A DNA stretch of 17,280 nt from NCBI GenBank assembly GCA_900642245.1, contig CAAAJI010000733.1:1-17280 (forward strand), written 5' to 3'. A program made the position numbers and the translations under genes. The stretch's first letter is position 1. Every line of letters begins with the position of its first letter. Source of the DNA: Fragilaria radians. Lineage: Eukaryota > Bacillariophyta > Fragilariophyceae > Fragilariales > Fragilariaceae. Below, one piece after another: positions 8,540-17,280 of the stretch. The notes under the pieces were generated by a model. It saw only the letters and a list, made by a program, of their open reading frames with translations, was not told the DNA's origin and did not search any database.

Positions 8540-10542
8540 GAGGTAAGGGTATCAACAGCAGGAAAAGAAGAAAGACGTAGTTGTAAAGTAATAAATAATT
8601 TTAATCACTAACATTTCGTTATTGATAGACGACGTAGTAGGAATCGAATACTATAGGCGGAAGGGAGGAAAAAAATCTCGGATAGGGCATATCAGTTGTG
8701 TCAAATGATGAATACTTAGGGTTAAGAAACAGGAAAATGAATCAATATGCAACTTCACATGCTTTTATGATTCGATTGAGTTGAATCAGGCCCAAGGACT
8801 TTATCTGGACACTTCAATTTTGGTCATTTCCAGAAAGTCATTCCTCGAGGAAAGACCCATGTCGCGTGATGCTAAGCAGGCATTTTTATCAGCAGTCAAA
8901 TCTCATAAATCGACATCTAAACAAATAAAAGTACCGTTAATTAGTAACTTGACCGCCAGGTAATATGTTTTAATCAAGGAAAAAAATTAACACATAATTA
9001 CCTTGACCAGTATGTAATCTAAGAAAAAAAATTAACACATTTTCTTAGATATAAGTGAAAGTTTGTCATTACCTGTTCAAGAAGCAAGCTTTCTTTGCTC
9101 AATCACTAATTTTCTAAATTATAGCAATTGAATACTAGCAAAAAGCAAAGCTAAAGCCCTTTAACGTTTGTAATTACAATTATAAGTTTACAATTGAGTA
9201 TGGTTGAATTATATCATATGTCCCAAGAGTATATTAAAATTACTATCTATGATCCTAACGGTTTTCGATCTGTACGATTGAACTCTGTATTGAATTTGAA
9301 TTATACAATTCTATTTCAAGTTTATGCTTAGGTATCGTCCAAGCAGCAATAGGTGTTGTGATCTCCTTAATATTCAGGCCGTTTCCATAACACTTTCTTT
9401 CGAATTATGCATTAGAAAGTCATTTGACTTTTAATTATTCAGTTGTTAGACTTTTACTTATTTCCTGCTTTATCGTTTGAATTCTGTTCCAATTTGCTTC
9501 AAAACTTGACATTGGTTTGCCTGCATTGGTTATGTATAGGTATACAAAATTTTCCAAGTGAAGAAATCTAAGTATATTGTTTTCAACTATTTTCTGTCAC
9601 TCATTGCAACTTTATGAGGATTGTGAATTCTTACTTCTTTGCCTTGTATGCCATTATTGTGGCATACCTCTTTTGAAACACTTTTTTATTTACCATTCTA
9701 TCAAAGGTCAGCAAATGAGGACAAAGATAACTTGCCAGTATGGTAGAATGACACAAATCCGAGATAAAAAATTATCAACTTTTTTGCGCATGTGATTAGA
9801 TCTATCACAGTGAGCAAAGGAAAGAGTCCTAAGAATAAATCTGATTTCCCCCATTGCTCCTCATGATTGGGATTGAGTCTTAGTACTAGTTTTATAGACA
9901 TCTTGGCACTGAAGATATTAGATGAAATGATAAAGCACTCTTCATATTCATCATCCATAGCGATCACTTCTTGACAATTATGTTCATAGCAGGCTTTAGA
10001 AGCCTGTTAAGTGAATTGATATCTTCAATAAGAAAGTCCATGAGCATACTTTTTCTGTATTTTCATGTCAGGAATGGCTTGGTAACCAATCTTGTTGATA
10101 TTGCGCTTTGTCAAAATTGTAACATAGTTGGTTAGCAGCTTTCTTGAGCGTCTTATTATCTACTGGTTGTGTAGCCATGCCATTGATGGCTTGGATCAAA
10201 TCCTAGTTGAGCTGTAGCACATTCTCAACCTCATTGAAGGATGTATTATCCTTTGATCTACACTTCATGGCATTCATCCTTGAACACATAGAGTTTCAAG
10301 AATATTTCGATGATGGGTTACTTGAATCCATGAACAATTCCAATTAATTAGCATGAGCGCTCATGTTGTCTGGATCAAGACCTGTGCAATAGCATTTTTT
10401 TGTGCAATAGAATACCAGTAAAGCTATCCTTTTCAGGGCAACTTTACCTCTTAATTCATAGCACAATTTTATCATGTATGAAACTGTAGGTAACAGCTAA
10501 GTCTGCACAAGAGATTCATGAGATTATTACTTTCGCCAAGGT
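8540..10542. other. AT-rich intergenic region upstream of HA copy A
   Basis: About 2 kb without a supported gene. It may hide the 5' exon and promoter of HA copy A (minus strand, beyond 8526). A degenerate tandem repeat lies at 8948-9045. On the minus strand, about 10080-10390 shows one frame with few stops and protein-like composition, possibly an old pseudogene, but no family is recognisable. The open frames at 8781-8963, 9577-9795 and 9701-9967 carry no identifiable domain. Confidence 0.5.
8948..9045. repeat. Degenerate two-copy tandem repeat
   Basis: Unit 1 (8948-9001) and unit 2 (9002 to about 9045) both start CTTGACC, carry a TATGT/TAATC segment, then a purine-rich run, and end in an almost identical A-tract followed by ATTAACACAT (about 8976-8995 and 9021-9040). 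Unit 2 is shorter by small deletions. It looks like a local duplication in non-coding DNA. Confidence 0.6.
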
Positions 10543-11337
10543 CTAATTGTATGTATTTACATTAAGGTCACCTTGAGTGAAGTTAGCTGTAAGAAATCTT
10601 TCTTTTGTTGAGTTATATGCATGCTCTGTGGCTACAGACTTTTCTTCGATGGAACTTCCCAGTAAATGAATCAATTCACTGATAAAATCTTCATGTGCAT
10701 AATTCTTTTTCCTCATTTCCTCAAGCTTGGGATATACAATAGCATCTAGACTTCCAATCACTCCATATGACCCCAGAATTTCTATTGAACCCGATGGATC
10801 TAATCGATACAACTCTCTGGAATCCAGGGATGCCACCATCAAAACGCACCCAAATGGTCTGGCACCAGCCTTCATTGTATATTCTTGAAATAAAAGCGCC
10901 ATGGATTCTAGGAATATCTGAATCGGTATTTCCTCATCAAAGGTATATTCATGCTCAATAGCCAATCGCTGTCCGGCAGCTATAGCTATCCTTGCGTCTG
11001 CTGAAATCCCAGAATGTGTCACAACAATATTGTTTGAGATTTTAACGAAACGTGCCGTACCATCGTCTTCGTAAAGTGGATTGGGAAGAATTTGTGGAGC
11101 AGCAAAGAGTACACTGGAATGATGATCGTCACTGTTAAGGGGACAGAACGCTGCTACCACTGGAGTCCCCCAAAGTGTCGATGCGCGGCAAGCACGTTCT
11201 ACCTGATTCAATTTGCCATTAGGGTCAAATGTTGTCAAGGAGAAGGAGTAACGACCATCTAGCCTTGTCTCTGTTGCATAGCAGATCCAGAGAAAGGCAA
11301 AGACCAGGGTAATCCTGTTTGATGTTCGTAAAACCAT
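10543..11337 (-). CDS. Divergent proteasome alpha-subunit-like protein with N-terminal signal peptide
   Basis: 264 codons; TAA lies two codons before the ATG, so the start is clear unless an unseen exon exists. Seen: residues 1-21 form a signal-peptide pattern (MVLRTSNR, hydrophobic 9-21, likely cut after CYA). From 29 on the protein follows the proteasome alpha fold: YSFSLTTFDPNGKL (30-43, most like alpha2), SGISADARIAIAAGQRL (109-125), ARPFGCVLMVAS (159-170) and LDPSG (179-183). Alpha subunits form the gated outer rings of the 20S core and are normally cytosolic/nuclear without a signal. Odd: the consensus Q-V/I-E-Y-A reads QVERA (45-49), and the segment that usually carries the activator-pocket lysine (around 75-85) is divergent. 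It may be a paralogue working in the secretory pathway or the periplastid compartment of a diatom plastid; targeting is inferred. Domain identity is confident. Confidence 0.85.
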   Translation of the reverse strand: MVLRTSNRITLVFAFLWICYATETRLDGRYSFSLTTFDPNGKLNQVERACRASTLWGTPVVAAFCPLNSDDHHSSVLFAAPQILPNPLYEDDGTARFVKISNNIVVTHSGISADARIAIAAGQRLAIEHEYTFDEEIPIQIFLESMALLFQEYTMKAGARPFGCVLMVASLDSRELYRLDPSGSIEILGSYGVIGSLDAIVYPKLEEMRKKNYAHEDFISELIHLLGSSIEEKSVATEHAYNSTKERFLTANFTQGDLNVNTYN

Positions 11338-12556
11338 TTTTTAAACATACAGTCTAATTGTACGAGCTTTACCAGTATACTGAATTAGTCGATTTGCAAC
11401 ACATTTATTAACCTGGAGGAAGCTAGAATTGCTTAAGTGAAACTTTGAAATGGATGAAGACCTGGAAGCGGAACCACAACTATACCCTTTGGTAAGACCT
11501 GCCTCAAGCCATATACAAAATGCTGAATAACTTTATCTCAGCTGGTTTGGAATCTCAATCATCGCCCATCATCTTGAAATTGATGGAAATTTATAATAAT
11601 ACAAATGGGTACTCAAATAGTTCTATTACATCCTGTATTTACCCTATCTACAGGGAAATGTAAACTTTCACAGAATGTTGAAAAATCCCTAAACTCACTT
11701 TCATTCTTATGATCATTCAGACTATGAAGCTTACTCTGAAGTTTATTGTGTCTCATGAGCTGCAATACACATGCAAAGGATGCAGAGGTCAAAAAGCATT
11801 TAATGACTTTGAGAATTCAAGGATATTAGGAAATTTTGTCAACAAGAAATTTAGAAAATTATGAAATGAATTTGTTAACTTACTTTGGAGACATCCTTAA
11901 TCTTCTGAAACTATGCATTGACAAATAGGATAGCTTTATATTTGCCATGAATCTTTGCATTTTTGTTTTCTCCCATTTACATTTGGTGATGAATAATGTT
12001 TCTCAGAATAAACTCAGTAAAAGAAAATATTTGATATACATTGTGCCACATACTCATTGCTTTCAAGTAAATGAAACATGATTGAGATGAACGTTATAAT
12101 CAGATTCATTGCCACGATTTAAGGAAAGATTGAGTCAGAGAATTAGACCTGCAGTGAGCCATCACTTGCTTATGTAGACAATAATTTGCTGGTCATATGA
12201 TCCAACTATTTGTTGAATTGCAATTAGTAAATGAGTAAATGATCAAACACCGATGGAAAATAGCGGATGTACTTTATACCCTGTGTCTTCCAAATAAAAA
12301 TGTGAATAGCGGGACTTGCCTGAACTTTCCAGAGTTGATCATGTTGCTCGAATGAAATATGTATAACCTCATTATTCCTGTTGCCTCAATATTGCCTGTA
12401 TTCAGAAGTGAATCAGGTGAAACATGCCCGACATACATATACGCTCAGAATTGTTTTGAGTCTAATGAATAACGTAGACATCATTATCTCTCTATGCTTC
12501 TCGACCCCCAAAAAATCTGTTTGTTAGGTCAAAATCTAATTAGAGAGGCAAGGGAA

Positions 12557-12568
12557 ATATATATATAT
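12557..12568. repeat. (AT)6 microsatellite
   Basis: Six AT dinucleotides in non-coding DNA. No functional claim is made. Confidence 0.8.
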
Positions 12569-12866
12569 CCTCCTTGACGTTAAAACTCAATATTTTGACA
12601 TAAAGATAGCCTCTTGCGCCTCTATTTAGTCCAAAAATTCTCTCCCTGTGTCGACATGACCCTCTCGCAAAATGGCATGCTACGAAATCTTTGCTTTCAA
12701 CTATTGGCATGTGCTTCTACTGATGCTTAGTTGCAATGAATTCATGGATCAAAGATAAGTTGCCGTCGAGAAAATGGCATCAAATAAAGGCTTGCTTAAT
12801 TCACGTGAAGTTTTCGACATATTTTACTTCATTCACTCTAATGTAAATGACCTTTCTCAGTAATTG

Positions 12867-12892
12867 TTGCCAATGAAATAGTTTCATGGCAA
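12867..12892. repeat. Inverted repeat with one bulged base
   Basis: TTGCC-A-ATGAAA and TTTCATGGCAA are reverse complements except for one extra A in the left arm, separated by the 3-base spacer TAG. A stable short hairpin is possible; no neighbouring gene gives it a role. Confidence 0.45.
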
Positions 12893-14092
12893 TGCAAATT
12901 TGTGCGTCTGTGACGGATTTAATATTTGTATCTGTTATTAGTCCCCGGGATCCCTTTCTTCTTGGCAATGTATCCCAATTTTTAGGCTCTCAGAGAGTTT
13001 CATAGGCTGACAAGGATTTCTCGTTTTGCTAATCATCAAGTTTCATACAAATAGATATCATTTTTGTCGAGCACCAAATGTCTGAATGTGACTAAGTCGG
13101 TGTGGCCCCGAAATGGCTGAATGTCCACACTATATACTTTATTCTGGTCGATTTATAATGCAATATAATGAGCCCCCAGAAACATAAAATCAAAAATCAA
13201 CGAAGTAACGGCAGTCGCAGTATTGTTTTCTAAACTGAAATCCTGAACTACGTAATCACCACCCAGATGAAGATGAAACAAACAGCTTGTCGTGCATCAT
13301 TTTGGTTGTCACCATGGAACCCAGATACCTTACTTACTATCCAATATTTCCCAATGTGTTGCCGTGACGGAACGTATCTTTTATGCACATTGAGTATCTT
13401 CGCTTAGTAAAATCAGTCATAGATAGCCAGGTCACAATCTTCATTTCAAATCCTTGGTACCAGGACACACGAGATTTGACAGTAATTTGGTGATCATAAT
13501 AATCCGTGTGACTTGTTTTGACTTGCCTGTCATAGAACTTTCCACAAAGTTCGAAACGCAACGCTCGCGTGAAAGATCTGGTATATTCATGCCTATGAAC
13601 AACACATTGTGAGCGTCTTTCGAAAACTTAAAGAAAATACTCATGACTCTTCAATACACATTTTCTTGTTTTCCCTCCTTAGATCTATCGCTACGGACCA
13701 GTTATTCGTGAAATGAAGCCAATGATTAACTCAATGGCTCTTACACATTCGGTAAACAAATATAGTAGGACATGTCTCAAAATGAAAATAATCTCCTTAA
13801 ACTCATTTCATTTCAAATAGGGAAATTTTCCTGACTCTTTATACCTCTGACGAGCCTGTTTATCTAGCTTGCATGCTCAAGGGAGGCAAATGCATGACAT
13901 CCGTAAGAGAGGCCATTAGGTGTAAGGCTTGTGGTGCTTCACATTGTCAACTTTTTAAGCGATATCCCTTGTGATAAGATGATGCAAATAGTTCCATATA
14001 GAATGAAACAGCTGCCACATTCTAACCTCATTTCTGTTTCATCTTATCTCCTTGAGGTTATAAACCTTGAGACCTGTATATGAAAAATTCAT

Positions 14093-14707
14093 TCATCTGC
14101 CAGGTCGTCCTTTGCGAGGCTCAAAATCGAAACCAACCTCCATTAACTGATTAATACGTTCCCCGGTCAATGTATTCGATTTACCACTAAGATGTTTACG
14201 ATATTGGTGTCGAACATAGAGGACCCAACCTCCGAGCTTTTTGTTTTCTGAGAACCGTTGTGGAACCCTACAATGACCGTGTCTCTCTTTGAAACGATAC
14301 AGCTCCTTGAGATGATATTCCCAACGATCTATATAATACTTCGTATGAGATTTAGTCTTAGGAGAAAATTCAAAATCAATATCTTGAAGCTGTTTGAGCC
14401 TTTCATCTGTAACTAGTGAGCTTTTCTTCCCCCTCTGTAGAAACTGAAAGTGAGATCTAACATTCATGACCCATCTACCCAACTTTGGATTGTCTCGGTA
14501 ATGTCGAGGAACCCTACAATGGCCATGATTATCTTTAAAAATGGTAAGGTCTTTCATATGTTTATCCCAAATATCGCTATTTGTTTTTGTTGTGGTCATC
14601 AAAACTTGAGTCGTTCGTTTCTCAATGTACTTTTTGTATACAGAACGACAGAGGTCCATTCGTTCCACTTCATCCATGTGCTCCTTCTCCCTGACGATTG
14701 AAAGCAT
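14093..14707 (-). CDS. Helicase-associated (HA) domain protein, copy B; probably a 3' exon
   Basis: 204 codons from the first ATG; paralogue of 7859-8539. Seen: tandem HA repeats at about 47-114 and 129-195 with the same Trp, GHCRVP, KLG-x-W-V and F-x-F landmarks, ending RKGRPGR. From the shared Met (residue 18 here, 40 in copy A) to the stop the two proteins differ at six of about 187 residues. Copy B has two deletions near its 5' end relative to A (26 nt and 1 nt, net 27), so the first residues differ (MLSIVREKEHM here), but the frame entering from the shared CAG acceptor (exon start at 14730 on the minus strand) is the same. This suggests a spliced gene with an upstream exon not identified here. 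The paralogous block stops at the stop codon. Function is presumably nucleic-acid binding, by family. Confidence 0.8.
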   Translation of the reverse strand: MLSIVREKEHMDEVERMDLCRSVYKKYIEKRTTQVLMTTTKTNSDIWDKHMKDLTIFKDNHGHCRVPRHYRDNPKLGRWVMNVRSHFQFLQRGKKSSLVTDERLKQLQDIDFEFSPKTKSHTKYYIDRWEYHLKELYRFKERHGHCRVPQRFSENKKLGGWVLYVRHQYRKHLSGKSNTLTGERINQLMEVGFDFEPRKGRPGR

Positions 14708-14733
14708 GCATCTAAGGGAGGTGTACCCTTCTG
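14093..14733 (-). repeat. Paralogous block, copy B (partner 7859-8526)
   Basis: Same orientation as copy A and about 6.2 kb away, with the proteasome-like gene between. Compared with A it lacks 26 nt between 14720 and the acceptor and 1 nt between 14656 and 14720. Confidence 0.85.
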
Positions 14734-15440
14734 TTACAATATGAACCGTTTTCTAACTATTTGTTAGGTGAAGGCAACACTAATGGCAAAAATAACATCG
14801 ATTTAGTAATTGTTACTGTAGGGCTTTAATAGTAAAAACTTGACTGAATGGAATTAATTTACAATGTCAAATAGTGTGTTAAAACATATAATCGAAGATT
14901 TGACTAACTATGCATTCAGCGTACTCCAGTTTCTCGTATTACTAAGTCATTTGAATCAAGCCCAATACACTTTTTGACATTAAAGTCATTTGGAGGGTGG
15001 TAGGTGCGGCTAAATTTGTTTCAATCAATGCACAAAAAAAAGGATATGCATCCGAAAATAAGAATGCATTATTTTGTACTGTCATTGAGTGTTGTAATTG
15101 GGATTCTATGCTAAGGTTAGATTTTTCGAATACATTAAACGGTATTGAACAAGTTACTGTGAACGAAGACAAGTGGAAAACAAACTAATCTAATCTCTAG
15201 GTCAACAAAGTGTGATAAAAAACATAGGGGAGAAATTGTGAATGATCCTAGATCAATCATTAGAATAGCTTAGAATATCCAGGGTTGGAAAATAGAAAAG
15301 AGTTGCCTATGAGTTATAGGCTTACGAGCCTGCTAAAAGTAGACGACCCGACAAACCTGTGCTAGTTGCAACATACCGCAAGAGGAAGACAAGTTAAGAC
15401 CTAATAAGAAGAGTGAGAAAGAGAGTCTAAATTTTGATAA
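14734..15440. other. Intergenic region between HA copy B and the Copia remnant
   Basis: About 700 bases. It may include the 5' exon and promoter of HA copy B on the minus strand, and the unseen left end (LTR, primer-binding site) of the retroelement on the plus strand. I could not find an LTR end or a tRNA-complementary primer site. The frames at 14942-15172 (minus) and 14997-15188 (plus) overlap each other and have no domain. Confidence 0.5.
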
Positions 15441-15449
15441 GTGATAACA

Positions 15450-15670
15450 GTGTTGGGCCGCCAAAGTTCAGCGGAAAGTAAGAGGAGTTCCAGGCTTGGC
15501 GGATCAAGTTTTAAACCGTTGCTGTGGCTATAACTCACCATCAACTCAAGAAGAATTTATGGATATGAGCGATAAGAAGCAAAGAGAGAAGCAAAAGCAG
15601 AGGACTTTGAATCGTGAATTCCCATTGCATACCTCACAAATGCCTTGAAAAGTCAAAAAATATCAATGGT
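15450..15670 (+). pseudogene. Gag remnant of the Copia element, three reading frames
   Basis: Gag-like peptides occur in three consecutive frames: GPPKFSGK then EEFQAWRIKF with stops between (frame of 15452), QEEFMDMSDKKQREKQKQR (frame of 15547), and IAYLTNALKS (frame of 15624). The order and content fit the capsid region of Copia-type Gag, which forms the virus-like particle. At least two frameshifts and several stops make it non-functional. Confidence 0.7.
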
Positions 15671-15739
15671 GGGTGTAACCTTTTCGGGAAACAAAGGAAC
15701 AAACAGAAGAATGCTGGTCTAATCCAGTCAATGCAAATA

Positions 15740-16050
15740 AGAGGCCTTCCTGGTGGAGTAAGAAACAAGAAGTTGCAAATGCAGGTGCTGATCAAGAAAC
15801 AAAATTGGAGTACAGTCTGATGAGGATTGGTTGTTGCACTGCAGAAGATTCTAATGGGATTGAGGATTCAACTTACATCAATGAAGTTTTTGACAATTGG
15901 AATGTGTCAGATGATTCCTTTGAGGTTGGCAGCAATTTGGATGATTGTTTTGAAAAAGAATGGATACAGGAAGAAGTGGCACTCATGCATGAAAATGGAA
16001 TATTTCCTGATGACAGAAAATTACTGAATGACAAAAATGTGTGGATAATA
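15740..16050 (+). pseudogene. Gag-protease linker region of the Copia element
   Basis: Open in the frame of 15805. The segment begins near RPSWWSKKQEVANAG, continues with LEYSLM and a highly acidic stretch, and ends in LLNDKNVWI. In related elements a similar linker runs into a W-I-A-D-T/S-G-A protease start; here the sequence leaves that pattern right after WI. Confidence 0.55.
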
Positions 16051-16149
16051 TACAGATTTATTAGTGGATACGTTAAGGTTAATGTCATTGCCCCAGAAAT
16101 AGTTAGAGTGAGCGCAGGAATAGGAGGATTCACCCATACACAAGAATTG

Positions 16150-16979
16150 ATCCAAATGAAATTTGAAGAAGCAATGACAGGACCTGAGAAGGATGAATGG
16201 CTTAAGGCTGTTGATGAGGAATACCAACGTATGGTAAATTTGAGGTGTTCAAGGAAGTACACAAAAATGGCGTACCAAAGGATGTACGGATTTTGAGTTC
16301 TACAGGGGCAAATGGAGCAAAACTAGCACGAATAAATGCAAGAGGCTTGGATCAAGATGATAGAGAGCATCACAATTCTAGTAGCATTGCTTCTCCGCTT
16401 GTGAATGAAGCATCTATATTCCATATGCTAATAAGGATATACATGGCAAGGACAATTACGGATATAGATGATATAAAGGGAGCATTTCTGAACGGCAAAT
16501 TTACAAAAGGAGAACAATTAGATATGGAAGTTCCAGAAGGTTCTATCCAAGTAATGTTGTTTTACTTTTGTTGAAAACCATCTACAATTTAAAACAAACA
16601 GCGAACGAGTGTTGGCTAGAGCTCCTCAAAGCAATCAAAGCAAAGAGGTTTCAGAGATGCAATGCAGACCCATGCATATAATTTAAAAGGGCAAAAAAGT
16701 TGGGTTGATGACCTGCTGTCCTGGGCTGTAAGCAATGATGATTTGACACAAGGCAAGGAGATATAAATGAAGCCCTTTAAACTTAATAAAGTTGGGGAAT
16801 TAACGGAATATATTGGGTGCAAAGTTGAATATGAAGGAGATAAAGAAAAAATGGTAGTGATACAACCAGTATTGATACAAAGCTTCATGGATGAATTTGA
16901 TCTTTGGGATGAAAAATATCCAGTATCTCCTGCGATACCATTTAATATTCTTGTAGAAAGTGTTGACATTTGGAAATAA
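16150..16979 (+). pseudogene. Copia reverse transcriptase remnant with frameshifts
   Basis: Recognisable RVT_2 landmarks, in order: KFEEAMTGPEKDEWLKAVDEE (split across its typical N-terminal helix; frame of 15805), then after a shift near 16240 EVHKNGVPKDVR, ARINARG and TDIDDIKGAFLNGKF with MEVPEG (frame of 16245); LKTIYNLKQTANECW (frame of 16571, where YGLKQ is usual); and after another shift SWVDDLLS at about 16698-16721, matching the catalytic (Y/W)VDD box. A TAA at 16764 follows, then GELTEYIGCKVEY to a stop at 16977-16979. RT copies element RNA into DNA in functional relatives. Here at least three frame changes, an in-frame stop and a shortened middle show it is dead. Confidence 0.85.
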
Positions 16980-17280
16980 AGAAACATTCCATGTATCTGA
17001 CATACCTTGAGTTAAGTTTATTAAGGTAATACCTAACACTAAAGGTTGTAAGCAACACAGTTTAATACTACAATAATCCCTTACTAAGGCTAAGAGATGT
17101 GTGTGTGTGTACCAATTCTGGAGACATCCAAAATTATCGTCATAATACTAGAATTAACATTCTTATATTTACTCATCTAAATTCAGAACAGGTCACATAG
17201 GTAACCATCCTTTCTATACCTTCCACAAAATTCAATTCAGACATAGTCCTATATGCATTTAGGGATGATTAGTATTGCTC
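16980..17280. other. Unassigned tail after the RT remnant
   Basis: About 300 AT-rich bases. Expected downstream Copia parts (connection and RNase H regions) could not be recognised in any plus frame, so this may be beyond the element or too decayed. It contains a (GT)6 run at 17099-17110. No gene is seen. Confidence 0.5.
17099..17110. repeat. (GT)6 microsatellite
   Basis: Six GT dinucleotides in non-coding DNA downstream of the Copia remnant. Confidence 0.8.

Larger units (their letters stand above)
11338..14092. other. Intergenic region with possible unpredicted exons at its right end
   Basis: About 2.75 kb. The left part (11338 to about 12900) is AT-rich and I see no gene in it. The right part (about 13314-13974) is less AT-rich and contains several short plus-strand open segments bordered by plausible splice sites; these are reported as a low-confidence finding. 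Overlapping minus-strand frames at 13337-13561 and 13441-13644 show no domain. Minor features are an (AT)6 run at 12557-12568 and a bulged inverted repeat at 12867-12892. Confidence 0.5.
15441..16979 (+). mobile_element. Decayed, internally deleted Copia-type LTR retrotransposon
   Basis: Plus-strand pieces appear in Copia order: a Gag remnant (about 15450-15670), the Gag-protease linker (about 15740-16050) and reverse transcriptase (about 16150-16979). The pieces lie in different reading frames and contain stops. Protease catalytic triad, integrase zinc motif and integrase catalytic core are absent: the linker reaches KNVWI, where the protease would begin, and the RT N-terminal region starts about 100 bases later. 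RNase H is not recognisable after 16980. No LTRs or target-site duplications were identified, so outer boundaries are approximate. Confidence 0.85.

Noticed and set aside
10767..10961. Plus-strand 64-codon frame inside the proteasome-like gene
   Set aside because: Antisense shadow of a domain-bearing gene.
15873..16987. Minus-strand frames across the Copia remnant (15873-16262, 16021-16227, 16616-16987)
   Set aside because: They are antisense to recognisable Gag-Pol sequence.
1..17280. Bacterial-style systems (operons, CRISPR, toxin-antitoxin, integrons)
   Set aside because: Spliced genes, large AT-rich spacers and a Copia element all indicate a eukaryotic nuclear genome; no spaced repeats or operon-like overlaps are present.

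Overview
The window looks like nuclear DNA of a diatom (Bacillariophyta). It has short GT-AG introns, AT-rich spacers of 2-4 kb, a Copia-type retrotransposon remnant, two helicase-associated (HA) domain proteins of the kind that form large families in diatoms, and a membrane protein ending in a C..HP.C..CCPT..CC module that I associate with diatom proteins. No rRNA, tRNA, CRISPR array or bacterial operon was seen. The assignment to diatoms is an inference from protein families, not from a marker gene.

Layout. Positions 1-365 (minus) hold the N-terminal third of an SAM-dependent thiol/halide methyltransferase-like protein, cut by the window edge. It stands head to head with a three-exon gene at 1219-3200 (plus) for a 605-residue RNA-binding protein with a long low-complexity N-terminus and one CELF/Bruno-like RRM. 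This converges on a 159-residue type II membrane protein at 3434-3913 (minus). A gene-poor stretch of about 4 kb follows. Then come three minus-strand genes separated by 2-2.8 kb of AT-rich sequence: an HA-domain protein (copy A, 7859-8539), a divergent proteasome alpha-subunit-like protein with a signal peptide (10543-11337), and a second HA-domain protein (copy B, 14093-14707). The last 2 kb carry a decayed, internally deleted Copia element (about 15.45-16.98 kb, plus) and an unassigned tail.

Most interesting points. (1) The proteasome alpha-like protein begins with an apparent secretory signal and has lost two features that canonical alpha subunits keep, so it may act outside the cytosolic proteasome; in a diatom the periplastid compartment is one candidate. 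(2) The two HA genes share a block that starts at a possible splice-acceptor CAG and ends at the stop codon. By hand count they differ at about 20 positions, 14 of them synonymous. Two indels upstream of the conserved part add up to 27 nt, so both copies read in the same phase from the shared acceptor; this points to unannotated 5' exons. (3) The Copia remnant appears to jump from the start of the protease region straight to the reverse transcriptase.

The genes do not form an obvious pathway; the neighbourhood is a normal eukaryotic mix interrupted by mobile-element debris.
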